Positions 1 through 7,319 of a stretch of 17,967 nt of DNA are shown here, in pieces. The position numbers and the translations under genes are program-made. The DNA is from Candidatus Bathyarchaeota archaeon (GTDB taxonomy: Archaea; Thermoproteota; Bathyarchaeia; Bathyarchaeales; UBA233), in assembly GCA_029907045.1 (NCBI GenBank), contig JARYMR010000019.1, positions 1-17,967 of the forward strand, given 5' to 3'. A model generated the notes under the pieces. That model made no database searches. It was given only the letters and a program-made list of their open reading frames with translations, and was not told the origin of the DNA. Positions within the stretch are counted from its first letter, which is position 1; every line of letters starts with the position of its first letter.

Positions 1-647
1 CAGCTTAAAGGGTTATATTGGGCTAATAGGGCTAATTGGGGTAGTGCAGTTTGTATTAGCGGCATGGGGTAAAATACTGTGCTGCAGAAGAAAAGCACAT
101 AGTAAACGACGCCTCTGGCTGTTATGTATTTTTCAAAGCTTGTTGTTGAAACGGCAAGGGCTATGCTAAGACCCGCAGTTCCAATGGATATTAAAAATAA
201 AGCTGTGACAATTGTTAAAAACTGTAGGGGATGAGGAAAGCTGCCAGTATAAATGTAAGTTATTATTAGGGTTGTGGCTAGAAGCGGAGCCATATAAATA
301 AGTCCCCTAAAACCTCCAGACAAAACCCTTCCAATAGCTAATTCCCACCTTTTTATTGGCAAACTTAACATGTAATGGGAAATCTCCCGCCTAACCTCCA
401 TGTTAATTTCCCTTCCAATCATGAAAGCTGCAGCAAAAAGCGCTGTTATGGTTAAGCCGGGAGCAAAGAAAACAAAGTATGAAACAAATTCTTTCGTGAT
501 GATGGGGTTAACCATGTTTGTGTAGACTATTGCCATTATGAACAGGTCAGCGAGGTTCATGCTTATCATTCCAGCAATCCACCACTTGTAACGGAAGAAA
601 TACTTGAAATCCCTCTCCACGATGATCAGTACTGGTTTTATTGCCAA
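1..647 (-). CDS. ABC-2 type transporter permease, 3'-truncated by window edge
   Basis: About 215 residues are visible before the left edge cuts the gene. The product is a hydrophobic membrane protein with several predicted helices and is the second permease of an ABC exporter. It reads as a paralogue of the permease encoded just upstream: both begin with a short stretch leading to a V-x-E-R-D or V-E-R-D motif and an FRYK motif. Both also have the cytoplasmic segment L-P-I-x-R-x-E-L-x-x-G-R followed by a glycine-rich turn, typical of ABC-2 permeases. I chose a TTG start at 647-645 because a GGAGG lies seven bases ahead and the resulting N-terminus aligns with that of the paralogue. The start overlaps the end of the upstream permease by 10 bases, so the genes are probably translationally coupled. 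The exported substrate is unknown. Confidence 0.85.
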   Translation of the reverse strand, partial: MAIKPVLIIVERDFKYFFRYKWWIAGMISMNLADLFIMAIVYTNMVNPIITKEFVSYFVFFAPGLTITALFAAAFMIGREINMEVRREISHYMLSLPIKRWELAIGRVLSGGFRGLIYMAPLLATTLIITYIYTGSFPHPLQFLTIVTALFLISIGTAGLSIALAVSTTSFEKYITARGVVYYVLFFCSTVFYPMPLIQTALPQLALLAQYNPLS

Positions 648-1423
648 CCTCCACCCTCCAATTTCCGCTCATGCAGAAATATGCCAAGAAAAGTGAACAG
701 CGAAAAGAAGGCAACTATACCAAACGCTGACAGAAAGGGCGGAGTAAGAGCAGTTGATTCTATTCCAGCACCCCATCGGAATAGGTCAGCGGCAAAAGTT
801 AAAGGATTAATTGATGCAACACCAGCATAATATTGCGGCATATAAGCTATCGGATAAAGCGTCGTACTCAACCTAACTATCAAAGCGTCTGTAACACCCA
901 TCAATATATCAAACCTATCTGAGGATTTTATGCTAACAGCCAAAGTTATACTAAAGCCAGCCGTACCGAAAGTGAAAAGAAACAGCGATAGCAAAGCCAC
1001 AAGAAGCTGCAGAACATTTGAAACACCTATTAAATATAAGACGAATAGCATCATTGGACCAACATACAAGAAACTTCTTAGCCCTCCACCAATAGACCTT
1101 CCGAGAACCAGTTCCTTGCGGGAAATGGGAACGCTTAGAAGATACTCTATAACGCCATGGTCAGCCTCTGCATAAATGTCGTATCCTATGAAAACCGTTG
1201 TTGAATACAACATTGTTATTATTATTCCAGCAGCATAATAATTGAAGTAGTCGCCACCTACAGCGCTTTGAACGTCTGGACGGAACATTCTTCTGGCAAC
1301 TAAGCCGAAAAGAGCTATTTGGGAAACAAACCATATGGCACGCATTATCAAAAGAAACTTGTAACGCAAAAACATTCGAATGTCTCTTTCTGCTACAGTC
1401 CAAACCTTGCCTAAGTTTATCAT
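638..1423 (-). CDS. ABC-2 type transporter permease
   Basis: A 261-residue membrane protein with about six hydrophobic segments, roughly at residues 24-44, 60-83, 108-131, 136-163, 188-215 and 232-251. It would form the membrane part of an ABC exporter with the ATPase encoded immediately upstream. Seen in sequence are the N-terminal V-A-E-R-D and the LSVPISRKELVLGR segment, which matches the coupling region of ABC-2 permeases used in drug, antibiotic or lipid export. Its ATG start overlaps the ATPase stop by 4 bases (ATGA), and its end overlaps the next permease, so the three genes are one operon. The substrate cannot be told from sequence. A second paralogous permease suggests a heterodimeric transmembrane unit. 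Confidence 0.92.
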   Translation of the reverse strand: MINLGKVWTVAERDIRMFLRYKFLLIMRAIWFVSQIALFGLVARRMFRPDVQSAVGGDYFNYYAAGIIITMLYSTTVFIGYDIYAEADHGVIEYLLSVPISRKELVLGRSIGGGLRSFLYVGPMMLFVLYLIGVSNVLQLLVALLSLFLFTFGTAGFSITLAVSIKSSDRFDILMGVTDALIVRLSTTLYPIAYMPQYYAGVASINPLTFAADLFRWGAGIESTALTPPFLSAFGIVAFFSLFTFLGIFLHERKLEGGGWQ

Positions 1424-2376
1424 TCTCTTTGAGCCTCTTCAATTGTTAAGCCTGTATAATGGGCAAAAACATCATCAAGGGATGGTTCACTCATGTGTAT
1501 GGATTTTACTGGTAATTGCGCTTTCATGAAGAATTCTGTTATTTTCGGGAGAACCTCCTCTGCTTGGTTTAGGTAGATTTTCAACTGGTTCTGCTTTATT
1601 GCCAGAACATCCACCACTCGCGGAATTTCCTTCAACTCCTCGAGCACCGCATTAGGAACATCCTTTTCTAAAGCTATTTCCACAACATCTCCGCCTGGAA
1701 TGCTATCCTTCAACTTTTTAGGTTCATCGCAGACAAGAAGCTTGCCCTTGTGCATTATGGCAACCCTATCCGAAAGCACATCAGCCTCATAAAGCTCGTT
1801 TGTCGCAAGCAATATGGTGGACCCCTCATCTCTTAAATCACGAAGCATATTCCAAATCCTATGTTTCCCAACAATATCAATTTGTGCTGTGGGTTCGTCC
1901 ACTATGGCTATTTTTGGTCTTTGAATGAGAATTTTGGCTATTTCAACCCTTTTGCGCATTCCGCCAGAAAAGGCGTGGACACTCTTAAATCGGTCATTCC
2001 ACAATTCGACTTGCTCCAAAACCCAGCGAACCCTCTTTTTACGCTCCTCAGCGGATAAACCACAAACTTTTGCATGCCAATTAAGAATATCCCAAGGTGA
2101 ATCCACCCACAAGAGTTTAGGCTCTTGAAAAGCCATGCCAATAAGCGTCCTCGCCCTGTCGGGTTCTTTGCTAACATCATAAGGACCTACAAAGGCTGTT
2201 CCATCCGTGGGTTTTATTACAGTTGTCAGCATAAGCAGAGTTGTGGTTTTTCCAGCACCGTTTGGACCCAAAAGCCCGAGGATTTCGCCTTCCTCAACCT
2301 CTAGGTTTAGATGGTCAACTGCCGTGAACTCTCCAAACTTTTTTGTTAAGTTAACCATCCGAACGATTGATGCCAT
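1420..2376 (-). CDS. ABC transporter ATP-binding protein (DrrA/CcmA-like exporter ATPase)
   Basis: The nucleotide-binding subunit of the exporter. With an ATG at 2376 it has 318 residues. Walker A is GPNGAGKTT at 37-45, the Q-loop glutamine is at 84, the signature FSGGMRKRVEIAK is at 136-148, and Walker B ends in D160-E161. After the ATP-binding core, an extra C-terminal domain of about 100 residues ends in PSLDDVFAHYTG, typical of the DrrA-type exporter group. An earlier in-frame ATG at 2412 would add 12 residues, but a TATA-like TTTTAT sits just upstream of it and no ribosome site precedes it. The later ATG fits better. One oddity is that the switch (H-loop) position, normally histidine, is asparagine (N193, in LLATNEL). 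The gene leads a three-gene operon with overlapping stop/start codons. Confidence 0.93.
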   Translation of the reverse strand: MASIVRMVNLTKKFGEFTAVDHLNLEVEEGEILGLLGPNGAGKTTTLLMLTTVIKPTDGTAFVGPYDVSKEPDRARTLIGMAFQEPKLLWVDSPWDILNWHAKVCGLSAEERKKRVRWVLEQVELWNDRFKSVHAFSGGMRKRVEIAKILIQRPKIAIVDEPTAQIDIVGKHRIWNMLRDLRDEGSTILLATNELYEADVLSDRVAIMHKGKLLVCDEPKKLKDSIPGGDVVEIALEKDVPNAVLEELKEIPRVVDVLAIKQNQLKIYLNQAEEVLPKITEFFMKAQLPVKSIHMSEPSLDDVFAHYTGLTIEEAQRE

Positions 2377-2447
2377 TTTAAACCCAGACGCTGAAGCAGA
2401 TAGAATAAACATGCAAATAGATAAAATTAACTCTTAAGTTTGCATCT

Positions 2448-3737
2448 TCATCGTGCGAGTAAATCAGATGCTGTTTTCTCTGCTTTTCTCATTATGTTTG
2501 TCTCATCTACTGTTTTTATATGCTTTCTTTCCATTACGATTCTTCCATCAACAATAACAGTGTCAACATCGCTTCCATGTACAGAGTAAACGAGACTTGC
2601 AAAAACATCATGTAAGGGTTTTAAATGCGGTTTTGAAAAGTCTATTAGAATTATGTCAGCTTTTTTCCCAATTTCAAGCGAACCAATTTTATCTGCTAAA
2701 CCTAAGGCTTTGGCTCCGTTTATTGTTGCCATCCTCAAAACTTCATAGGCAGATAAAACTGTTGGGTTTAAATATGTGAGTTTTTGAAGCAATGCTGCAA
2801 ATTTCATGGTTTCAAACATGTCAAGAGTATTATTGCTGGCGGGTCCATCGGTTCCCAAACAAACATTAACGCCCAAACTCATCAGATCTTTTATTTTTGC
2901 TGCTCCTAAACCGAGTTTCATGTTAGCCACTGGAACATGAGCAACGTTAACGCCTTTTTTGGAAAGGACCTGCATGTCATTCTTTGAGAGGTTTATGCAA
3001 TGGGCAGCCAAAACGCGAATCTTAAAAAAGTCTATTTCATCCAAAAATTCCACTTCGCTAACACCCTCTAACATTTCTTTTGATTCAGCCAAATGCATGT
3101 GTACACCAACCCCAAGTTGAGAAGCCTTTTCACTTACTTCGCTGAGCAATTCTTGACTGCAACTGTAAGCCGCATGAGGCCCAAGTAATGTTGTTATTCT
3201 GCCATTGGCATATCCATTAAATTTTTTAACAAAATCCACGCTTTGGCTGAACATTTTTCTTCCTAAATCTCTGTTTTCAGCTTCAATTATTCCTTGGGCT
3301 AATGCTGCCCTCATTCCGCTCTGCTCCACAGCCTTTGCAACCATCTCTTCCTGAAAATACATGTCGGCAAAACAGGTTGTTCCGCTCTTGATCATCTCCA
3401 AACAGCCTAAAAGGGCTCCAACATAAACATCTTCAGCCCTAAGCTTAACCTCTAAAGGCCAAATGGTTTCCTTTAACCAAACATTTAAGGGCTTGTCTTC
3501 GGCGATTCCTCGAAATAGTGTCATCGGCGCATGGGTGTGACAGTTGATTAAGCCTGGCATGGCAACCTTCCCTTTGGCGTTTATCCGTTTTTCAGCTTTT
3601 ATGCCAGTTATAAGGGAGACTTTGCCAACAAAAACTATTTCGTTGCCTTTTATGGCTATGGCGCCATCTTCTATGAAATATTTACCATTCATTGGCAAAA
3701 CAGTGCATCCATGAATTAAAATGTCCACCTTTTCCAA
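2448..3737 (-). CDS. Amidohydrolase: methylthioadenosine/S-adenosylhomocysteine/5'-deoxyadenosine deaminase family
   Basis: A 429-residue cytosolic amidohydrolase of the MtaD/DadD/SsnA group, which deaminates adenosine-type nucleosides left over from S-adenosylmethionine use (S-adenosylhomocysteine, methylthioadenosine, 5'-deoxyadenosine). Seen in sequence are the zinc motif H67-T-H69, H188 in LGPHAAYSC, H215-L-A-E218, H246 in AAHCINL and D297 in LGTDGPASNN, so the full metal and catalytic set is present. The length is normal for the family. The start is TTG at 3737, since no ATG fits, with a weak GGGTG upstream and a TATA-like CTTTTTATTG about 35 bases ahead. The gene is read toward the ABC operon, but a gap of 36-71 bases, depending on the ATPase start, separates them. 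In an archaeon rich in radical SAM and methyltransferase enzymes, nucleoside salvage is the likely role. The exact substrate is not resolved. Confidence 0.88.
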   Translation of the reverse strand: MEKVDILIHGCTVLPMNGKYFIEDGAIAIKGNEIVFVGKVSLITGIKAEKRINAKGKVAMPGLINCHTHAPMTLFRGIAEDKPLNVWLKETIWPLEVKLRAEDVYVGALLGCLEMIKSGTTCFADMYFQEEMVAKAVEQSGMRAALAQGIIEAENRDLGRKMFSQSVDFVKKFNGYANGRITTLLGPHAAYSCSQELLSEVSEKASQLGVGVHMHLAESKEMLEGVSEVEFLDEIDFFKIRVLAAHCINLSKNDMQVLSKKGVNVAHVPVANMKLGLGAAKIKDLMSLGVNVCLGTDGPASNNTLDMFETMKFAALLQKLTYLNPTVLSAYEVLRMATINGAKALGLADKIGSLEIGKKADIILIDFSKPHLKPLHDVFASLVYSVHGSDVDTVIVDGRIVMERKHIKTVDETNIMRKAEKTASDLLAR

Positions 3738-3770
3738 AACTGCACCCGTTTTCTATTTAGATGGAAAATA

Positions 3771-3780
3771 CAATAAAAAG
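3771..3780 (-). promoter_or_regulatory. Probable TATA box of the amidohydrolase gene
   Basis: Read on the minus strand this is CTTTTTATTG, an archaeal TATA-like element whose near edge lies about 34 bases before the TTG start at 3737. That would allow a short leader. It is a sequence match only, without transcript data. Confidence 0.35.
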
Positions 3781-3838
3781 AATATGCACGGCTGACTTTT
3801 TCTAATCTAAAGTTAAAAGGTTTTGAAGGCATATGCCG

Positions 3839-4252
3839 CTAAAACACTGGTTTTTCTTCGATTTTCTTTAGGAAAGGACGCAAAACTGGCTGAGAAATAT
3901 GTTCCTCTCCCAAACCGCCTTTTGGAAGCCCAGGGGCGCCAATTTTTCTGCATATGAAGTTGAGGCTGTCTTCCGTGAAGTTTAGTAGGCTTTGTCCCTC
4001 AGAGGTTAACTTGTAAACTTTTCTTGGTCTTTCGCTGTTCATGTTCCATTCACTTTTCACATAACCCTTCTTTTCTAAGGCGTTTAGGAGCGGGTAAATC
4101 GTGCTTGGTCCAAAGTAGACACCAAAGGTTTTGCGCACTTTGGTTATTATTTGGTAGCCGTGCATGGGCTGCGTGCTAAGAAACTGGAGCACTATAAGGT
4201 CTAGGAGGCCTTTCATCAATTTGACCTGAACTTCTTTAGAGTTGTTAACCAT
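3839..4252 (-). CDS. PadR family transcriptional regulator (PadR1)
   Basis: A 137-residue winged-helix repressor-type protein. The wHTH spans about residues 12-90 and shows the PadR hallmarks LLDLIVLQFLSTQPMHGYQI, the recognition segment GPSTIYPLLNALEKKGYV and the wing R-P-R-K-V-Y-K-L-T-S-E-G. The C-terminal part (about 95-137) is short and lacks the long dimerising coiled coil of full PadR. I chose the ATG at 4252, preceded by a purine-rich GGAAGGAAG, over the upstream ATG at 4300, because the extra 16 residues are low complexity and lie in the operator/promoter region. PadR proteins commonly repress neighbouring transporters, and here an ABC operon and an MFS gene are both nearby. A perfect inverted repeat at 4300-4321 overlaps its own promoter, suggesting autoregulation. 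The gene ends in TAG. Confidence 0.88.
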   Translation of the reverse strand: MVNNSKEVQVKLMKGLLDLIVLQFLSTQPMHGYQIITKVRKTFGVYFGPSTIYPLLNALEKKGYVKSEWNMNSERPRKVYKLTSEGQSLLNFTEDSLNFICRKIGAPGLPKGGLGEEHISQPVLRPFLKKIEEKPVF

Positions 4253-4285
4253 TGTTCTTCCTTCCTTTTTCACGTGTTTTTTTGT

Positions 4286-4301
4286 TTTACACGTGTACAA
4301 T
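4286..4301 (-). promoter_or_regulatory. Putative operator sharing a motif with the MFS promoter
   Basis: On the minus strand this reads TTGTACACGTGTAAAA and contains the perfect 10-bp palindrome TACACGTGTA (4288-4297). The same motif, with 14 of 16 bases identical, occurs on the plus strand at 5969-5984 in front of the MFS gene. It lies between the likely TATA region and the PadR1 start, where a repressor could block transcription. Binding by PadR1 or any other protein is inferred. Confidence 0.45.
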
Positions 4302-4321
4302 ATGTCCTTTATTGGACATAT
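4300..4321. promoter_or_regulatory. Perfect inverted repeat in the PadR1 promoter, probable PadR operator
   Basis: The two 8-bp arms ATATGTCC (4300-4307) and GGACATAT (4314-4321) are exact inverse complements around a 6-base spacer. The repeat lies about 48-70 bases ahead of the PadR1 start codon and overlaps the AT-rich stretch where its TATA box would sit. PadR regulators bind dyad sites of this size, so autoregulation is the simplest reading. Confidence 0.55.
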
Positions 4322-4375
4322 CTCAAGACTTTATAGAGCCTAAACGGAAATATAAATGTTCATGCTTACCATAAA

Positions 4376-4395
4376 CATAAAAAAGCATAAAAAAG
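4376..4395 (+). repeat. Short tandem repeat, two copies of CATAAAAAAG
   Basis: Two exact adjacent copies of a 10-base unit (4376-4385 and 4386-4395) lie between the two PadR genes, followed by CAT. The hexamer ATGCTT at 4362-4367 is the inverse complement of the AAGCAT formed at each unit junction, so small hairpins are possible. The function is unknown and the repeat may simply reflect the A-rich composition. Confidence 0.4.
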
Positions 4396-4483
4396 CATAC
4401 TGAAAATATTCCATTTCCTACATAACCTAAATAAACCCAAACCCGAACAAGTCCAAAACAGAACAACCCTAGAGCGTGAAAAA

Positions 4484-4807
4484 TTGACAGAAAATTACAA
4501 AAAAGAAATTGTTCAACGCATAACCAGAAACCTACTAGACATCCAAATCCTAAGACTCTTAAGCAAAGAACCAATGTGGGGCTACAAAATAAAAAAACAA
4601 ATAGAAACAAAATACGAAGTAAAACTAAGACACGGAGCCCTATACCCACTACTAAACGCACTAGAACAAAAAGGCTTCCTAAACAGCCAGCAGCAACGTC
4701 AAGGAGGAAGAACAAGAAAAGTATACACAATAACAAAGAAAGGGAAACAATACGTGGAGACATATAAAAATATAGTGAAAGAACAATTACAACAACCAAG
4801 TTTGTAA
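4484..4807 (+). CDS. PadR-like winged-helix regulator (PadR2)
   Basis: A 107-residue small winged-helix protein related to PadR. The DNA-binding domain fills most of it: ITRNLLDIQILRLLSKEPMW near residues 13-32, the recognition segment HGALYPLLNALEQKGFL, and the wing G-R-T-R-K-V-Y-T-I-T-K-K-G. There is almost no C-terminal effector region, so it resembles the short PadR-s2 class. The only fitting start is TTG at 4484, because the GTG upstream runs at once into a stop. Base use is unusual: the coding strand is very rich in A and C and poor in G, with A-ending codons dominating, unlike adjacent genes. It is transcribed away from PadR1 and toward the polyprenyl-synthase-like gene 66 bases downstream. 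Its target is unknown. Confidence 0.82.
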   Translation: MTENYKKEIVQRITRNLLDIQILRLLSKEPMWGYKIKKQIETKYEVKLRHGALYPLLNALEQKGFLNSQQQRQGGRTRKVYTITKKGKQYVETYKNIVKEQLQQPSL

Positions 4808-4834
4808 AGGAATTACACCAACATAGTTCAATAA

Positions 4835-4843
4835 TTATAAAAG
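4835..4843 (+). promoter_or_regulatory. Probable TATA box of the polyprenyl-synthase-like gene
   Basis: TTATAAAAG lies about 30 bases before the ATG at 4874. No Shine-Dalgarno sequence is seen before that ATG, so a leaderless or very short-leader transcript starting near 4865 is likely. Inferred from spacing alone. Confidence 0.5.
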
Positions 4844-4873
4844 TAAGACTACACTATATTGCAATGAACACTT

Positions 4874-5875
4874 ATGAATGAAAGTAATTTGATCGAACAG
4901 CTACGTGGCCTTCTTCAGGAACGGGGGGGAAAAGCCTTAGAGAAGGCGAGGAAGCTTGTCTTAAGCGAAACTTTTGATTTGAAGATAATTAACGAAGCCC
5001 TACATTATTTTATAACTGAATATTGGCACGATTATACTACGCCTACTCTAATTTTTCTAGGTTGCGAAGCCTTCGAAGGTGACCCTACACGTCTGGAAGA
5101 TTTAGCTTCAGCTCTAGTTCTTGTCAATGGAGCAATTGACATTCACGACGACATTATTGATCTATCCACACAAAAAGATGGACGACAAACAGTTTATGGA
5201 AAGTTTGGGAAAGAAGTTGCTTTGCTACTCAGCGACGCCCTTTTTGTAAAAGGTTTCATTAAACTTGCCGAAAGTTGTCAAAGCTTGAATGTAGAAGTAG
5301 CTAAAAAGGTTTTTGATACTTTGAAGAAAGGATTTTTTGAACTTGGCGAAGCTGAAGTTTCAGAGCTTAAATTAAGACGCAGATTTGATGTGGACCCAGA
5401 AGAATATCTTAAAGTTATGTACAAAAAAGCCGCTGATATCGAAGCTTTAATGCGCGTTGGAGCGATATTAGCAAATGCAAATTCCAATGAGATAGAAATT
5501 TTAGGAAAATACGGACGAATAGTAGGTTTACTTTCCATCATACGAGACGACATCATTGATATGACAATGTGGGAAGAACTAAGACATAGAATAAGATATG
5601 AGTGCCTTCCTATACCGCTACTTTATGCACTTGGCGATCCAAAAACAAAAACTAAACTTGTTAAACTTCTGAAGAAAAGAAAAAGAAAGAGAGACTTAGA
5701 AGAAATTTGCCACCTTACCCATAAAGCTCAAGGGTTTAAGAAGGCATCGAGTTTCATGAAGAAACAAGTTGAGGAAGGAGAGATGATAATTAATAAAATA
5801 GGAAAAGACTTACCAGAATTACATACAATATTAAATAGTTTAGCTGTGATTAACATAGAAGGTGTTGAAATCTAA
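4874..5875 (+). CDS. Divergent polyprenyl synthetase-like protein (class I isoprenoid synthase fold)
   Basis: A 333-residue, mostly helical protein related to trans-isoprenyl diphosphate synthases, which join isoprenyl diphosphates into lipid or quinone chains. The first aspartate-rich motif is intact (D92-D93-x-x-D96), followed by a region resembling the family R-x-T-V-x-x-K-F-G (GRQTVYGKFG at 103-112). The K-A pair at 185-186 and the second aspartate motif R-D-D-I-I-D (224-229) are also present. The doubled arginine after the first motif is missing. The usual glycine-lysine pair after the second motif is replaced by R-I-R-Y-E-C before LPIPLLYAL. The metal-binding Asp motifs therefore survive while diphosphate-binding basic residues have changed, so a different substrate or chemistry is possible. 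It lies 160 bases upstream of the MFS gene and may have its own terminator (T-rich tract near 5893-5910). Confidence 0.75.
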   Translation: MNESNLIEQLRGLLQERGGKALEKARKLVLSETFDLKIINEALHYFITEYWHDYTTPTLIFLGCEAFEGDPTRLEDLASALVLVNGAIDIHDDIIDLSTQKDGRQTVYGKFGKEVALLLSDALFVKGFIKLAESCQSLNVEVAKKVFDTLKKGFFELGEAEVSELKLRRRFDVDPEEYLKVMYKKAADIEALMRVGAILANANSNEIEILGKYGRIVGLLSIIRDDIIDMTMWEELRHRIRYECLPIPLLYALGDPKTKTKLVKLLKKRKRKRDLEEICHLTHKAQGFKKASSFMKKQVEEGEMIINKIGKDLPELHTILNSLAVINIEGVEI

Positions 5876-5942
5876 CCCCAACAGAACCTGAACGGTTTAA
5901 TTTTTCTCTTCATCTTCAACTTTCTCCTCGCTATATTTGTTA

Positions 5943-5963
5943 AGTATATATGTAATATATAAG
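5943..5963 (+). promoter_or_regulatory. AT-rich TATA region of the MFS/radical SAM operon
   Basis: A run of TATATATG and AATATATAAG about 75-90 bases before the MFS start contains good TATA-box matches. A transcript starting about 25 bases after the second box would begin near 5985, immediately after the conserved operator-like motif. Spacing-based inference. Confidence 0.4.
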
Positions 5964-5968
5964 ATTTG

Positions 5969-5984
5969 TTGTACACGTATACAC
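5969..5984 (+). promoter_or_regulatory. Operator-like motif before the MFS gene, shared with the PadR1 promoter
   Basis: TTGTACACGTATACAC is a near-palindrome (core TGTACACGTATACA, two mismatched pairs). It matches the minus-strand sequence ahead of PadR1 (4286-4301) at 14 of 16 positions. It sits between the TATA-like run and the likely transcription start, the position of a repressor site. The binding protein is not proven; PadR1 or PadR2 are the obvious candidates. Confidence 0.5.
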
Positions 5985-6035
5985 TTGCTAGAAAATCTTA
6001 AACATCCAACAACAGCATATGATTACTAAGATGAG

Positions 6036-7301
6036 ATGATAGTGATGTTAGAGAAATATTTTCGTATAGAAAGGCATGGTTTGTCCAAGAGAGATTTTAT
6101 AGTCTTTTCCTTTTCGCTTCTCAATGCCCTCACATGGTATTTTATGACTTTACAAATAATAGATAATTTGTCGACAAATTTTGGCGGTTCAATTTATCAG
6201 AAAGTTACTATTATGGGAAGCTATTATTTTGCTATAGTTCTCTCCAGTTTTTGTAATTCCCTTATTTCGTTTAAGATAAAAAGACGTGTTTTGCTATTAA
6301 CATGGATTGGTTTTGGCATTGTTGCATCATTGTTGCCCCTTGCAATTGCCGTGAGTTCTTTTGAAGGTCTTATTCTCATTTCATTTTGGTTTGGTTTCTC
6401 ATTTGGTTTAGGAATGCCTTCAGTTCTTTCGTATTTTGCAGACGGAACCGTATTCGAGAACAGGGGACGGTCCGGAGGAATAATTTTTTTCCTAGCAAGT
6501 TTTTTTGCTGTTGTATTTGTTATATTTAATCTCATAATCAATAATTTTGTAGTTGCCTTATTGTATATGAGTGTCTGGCGGAGTATCAATTTATGTATTT
6601 TTGGACTAGCAAACTTGAAGAGAATAGAAGCAAAGAGAACGGAACATACATCTTTTAGGATGGTCCTTACGAATAGACCTTTCCTTTTCTATTTAATTCC
6701 ATGGCTAATGTTTAGCCTTGTAGATTCATTTGAAAAAACTTATCTTCAATCCTACATTATAAGCTTTTTTAGCCAAGGTTTTTTTGAGTTCAATCAACTT
6801 GTGGAGACAGTAATTGGAGCATTCTCGGCCTTTTTGATGGGCATAGTGGCAGATTTTTTTGGGAGAAAACGTGTCGTGGTGTATGGCTTTATCTCGCTAG
6901 GTCTTGCTTATGCTGCTGTAGGAGTGGCTCCCCATCTAGAAGTTTTGTGGTATTTCTACTCTGTTGTTGACGGCATCGCTTGGGGGATTTTCCTTGTATT
7001 TTTCACTTTAGTTATTTGGGGAGATTTATCTCCAATAGAAAGTTTCAGAGAAAAATATTATACTGTAGGAGGTATTCCTTTTTTCATCTCTAAGTTAATT
7101 GGTATCCTTTTTCTTCCTTACACGCAAGGGCTTCCAAAAGAAAGTGCTTATACTGCGTTTTCTTTAGCTGCTTTTTTCCTTTTCTTGGCTGTTTTGCCTT
7201 TGATGTATGCTCCTGAGACTTTGCCCGAGAAGAAGATTAGAGAGAGGGAGCTTAGGCAGTACATTGAAAAGGCTAAGAAGATTAAGGAAAAGTTTACTTA
7301 G
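6036..7301 (+). CDS. MFS transporter
   Basis: A 421-residue integral membrane protein with about 12 hydrophobic helices. The clearest transporter mark is the loop motif G269-I-V-A-D-F-F-G-R-K-R279, the second copy of the major facilitator motif A. The E-x-R-G-R segment at 141-145 resembles the conserved charged loop after helix 4. The charged C-terminal tail (about 397-421) is cytosolic. The start is ATG 6036, but ATG 6045, three codons on, is also possible. The gene ends in TAG only 18 bases before the radical SAM gene, so the two are probably cotranscribed. Its promoter carries the motif also found at PadR1, which suggests ligand-controlled efflux or uptake. The substrate is unknown; linkage with a SPASM enzyme allows export of a modified product, but that is speculation. 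Confidence 0.88.
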   Translation: MIVMLEKYFRIERHGLSKRDFIVFSFSLLNALTWYFMTLQIIDNLSTNFGGSIYQKVTIMGSYYFAIVLSSFCNSLISFKIKRRVLLLTWIGFGIVASLLPLAIAVSSFEGLILISFWFGFSFGLGMPSVLSYFADGTVFENRGRSGGIIFFLASFFAVVFVIFNLIINNFVVALLYMSVWRSINLCIFGLANLKRIEAKRTEHTSFRMVLTNRPFLFYLIPWLMFSLVDSFEKTYLQSYIISFFSQGFFEFNQLVETVIGAFSAFLMGIVADFFGRKRVVVYGFISLGLAYAAVGVAPHLEVLWYFYSVVDGIAWGIFLVFFTLVIWGDLSPIESFREKYYTVGGIPFFISKLIGILFLPYTQGLPKESAYTAFSLAAFFLFLAVLPLMYAPETLPEKKIRERELRQYIEKAKKIKEKFT

Positions 7302-7319
7302 CGTTAAAATCCGTTTTAA

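Noticed and set aside
4376..4395. CATAAAAAAG tandem units as a possible CRISPR or iteron array
   Set aside because: There are only two short units with no spacers, within an A-rich stretch. This is too little for an array or origin.
4323..4799. A 158-codon minus-strand frame rich in Leu, Val, Phe and Cys, resembling a membrane protein
   Set aside because: It is antisense to PadR2, whose winged-helix motifs are clear. Its hydrophobic make-up follows directly from the A/C-rich opposite strand.
5876..6035. Possible tRNA or small RNA between the polyprenyl-synthase-like and MFS genes
   Set aside because: The stretch is AT-rich and holds a T tract, TATA-like runs and the operator motif, but no cloverleaf or T-loop consensus was found.
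6224..6589. A 121-codon minus-strand frame inside the MFS gene
   Set aside because: It is a shadow of a transmembrane-helix coding region and has no motif or ribosome site.
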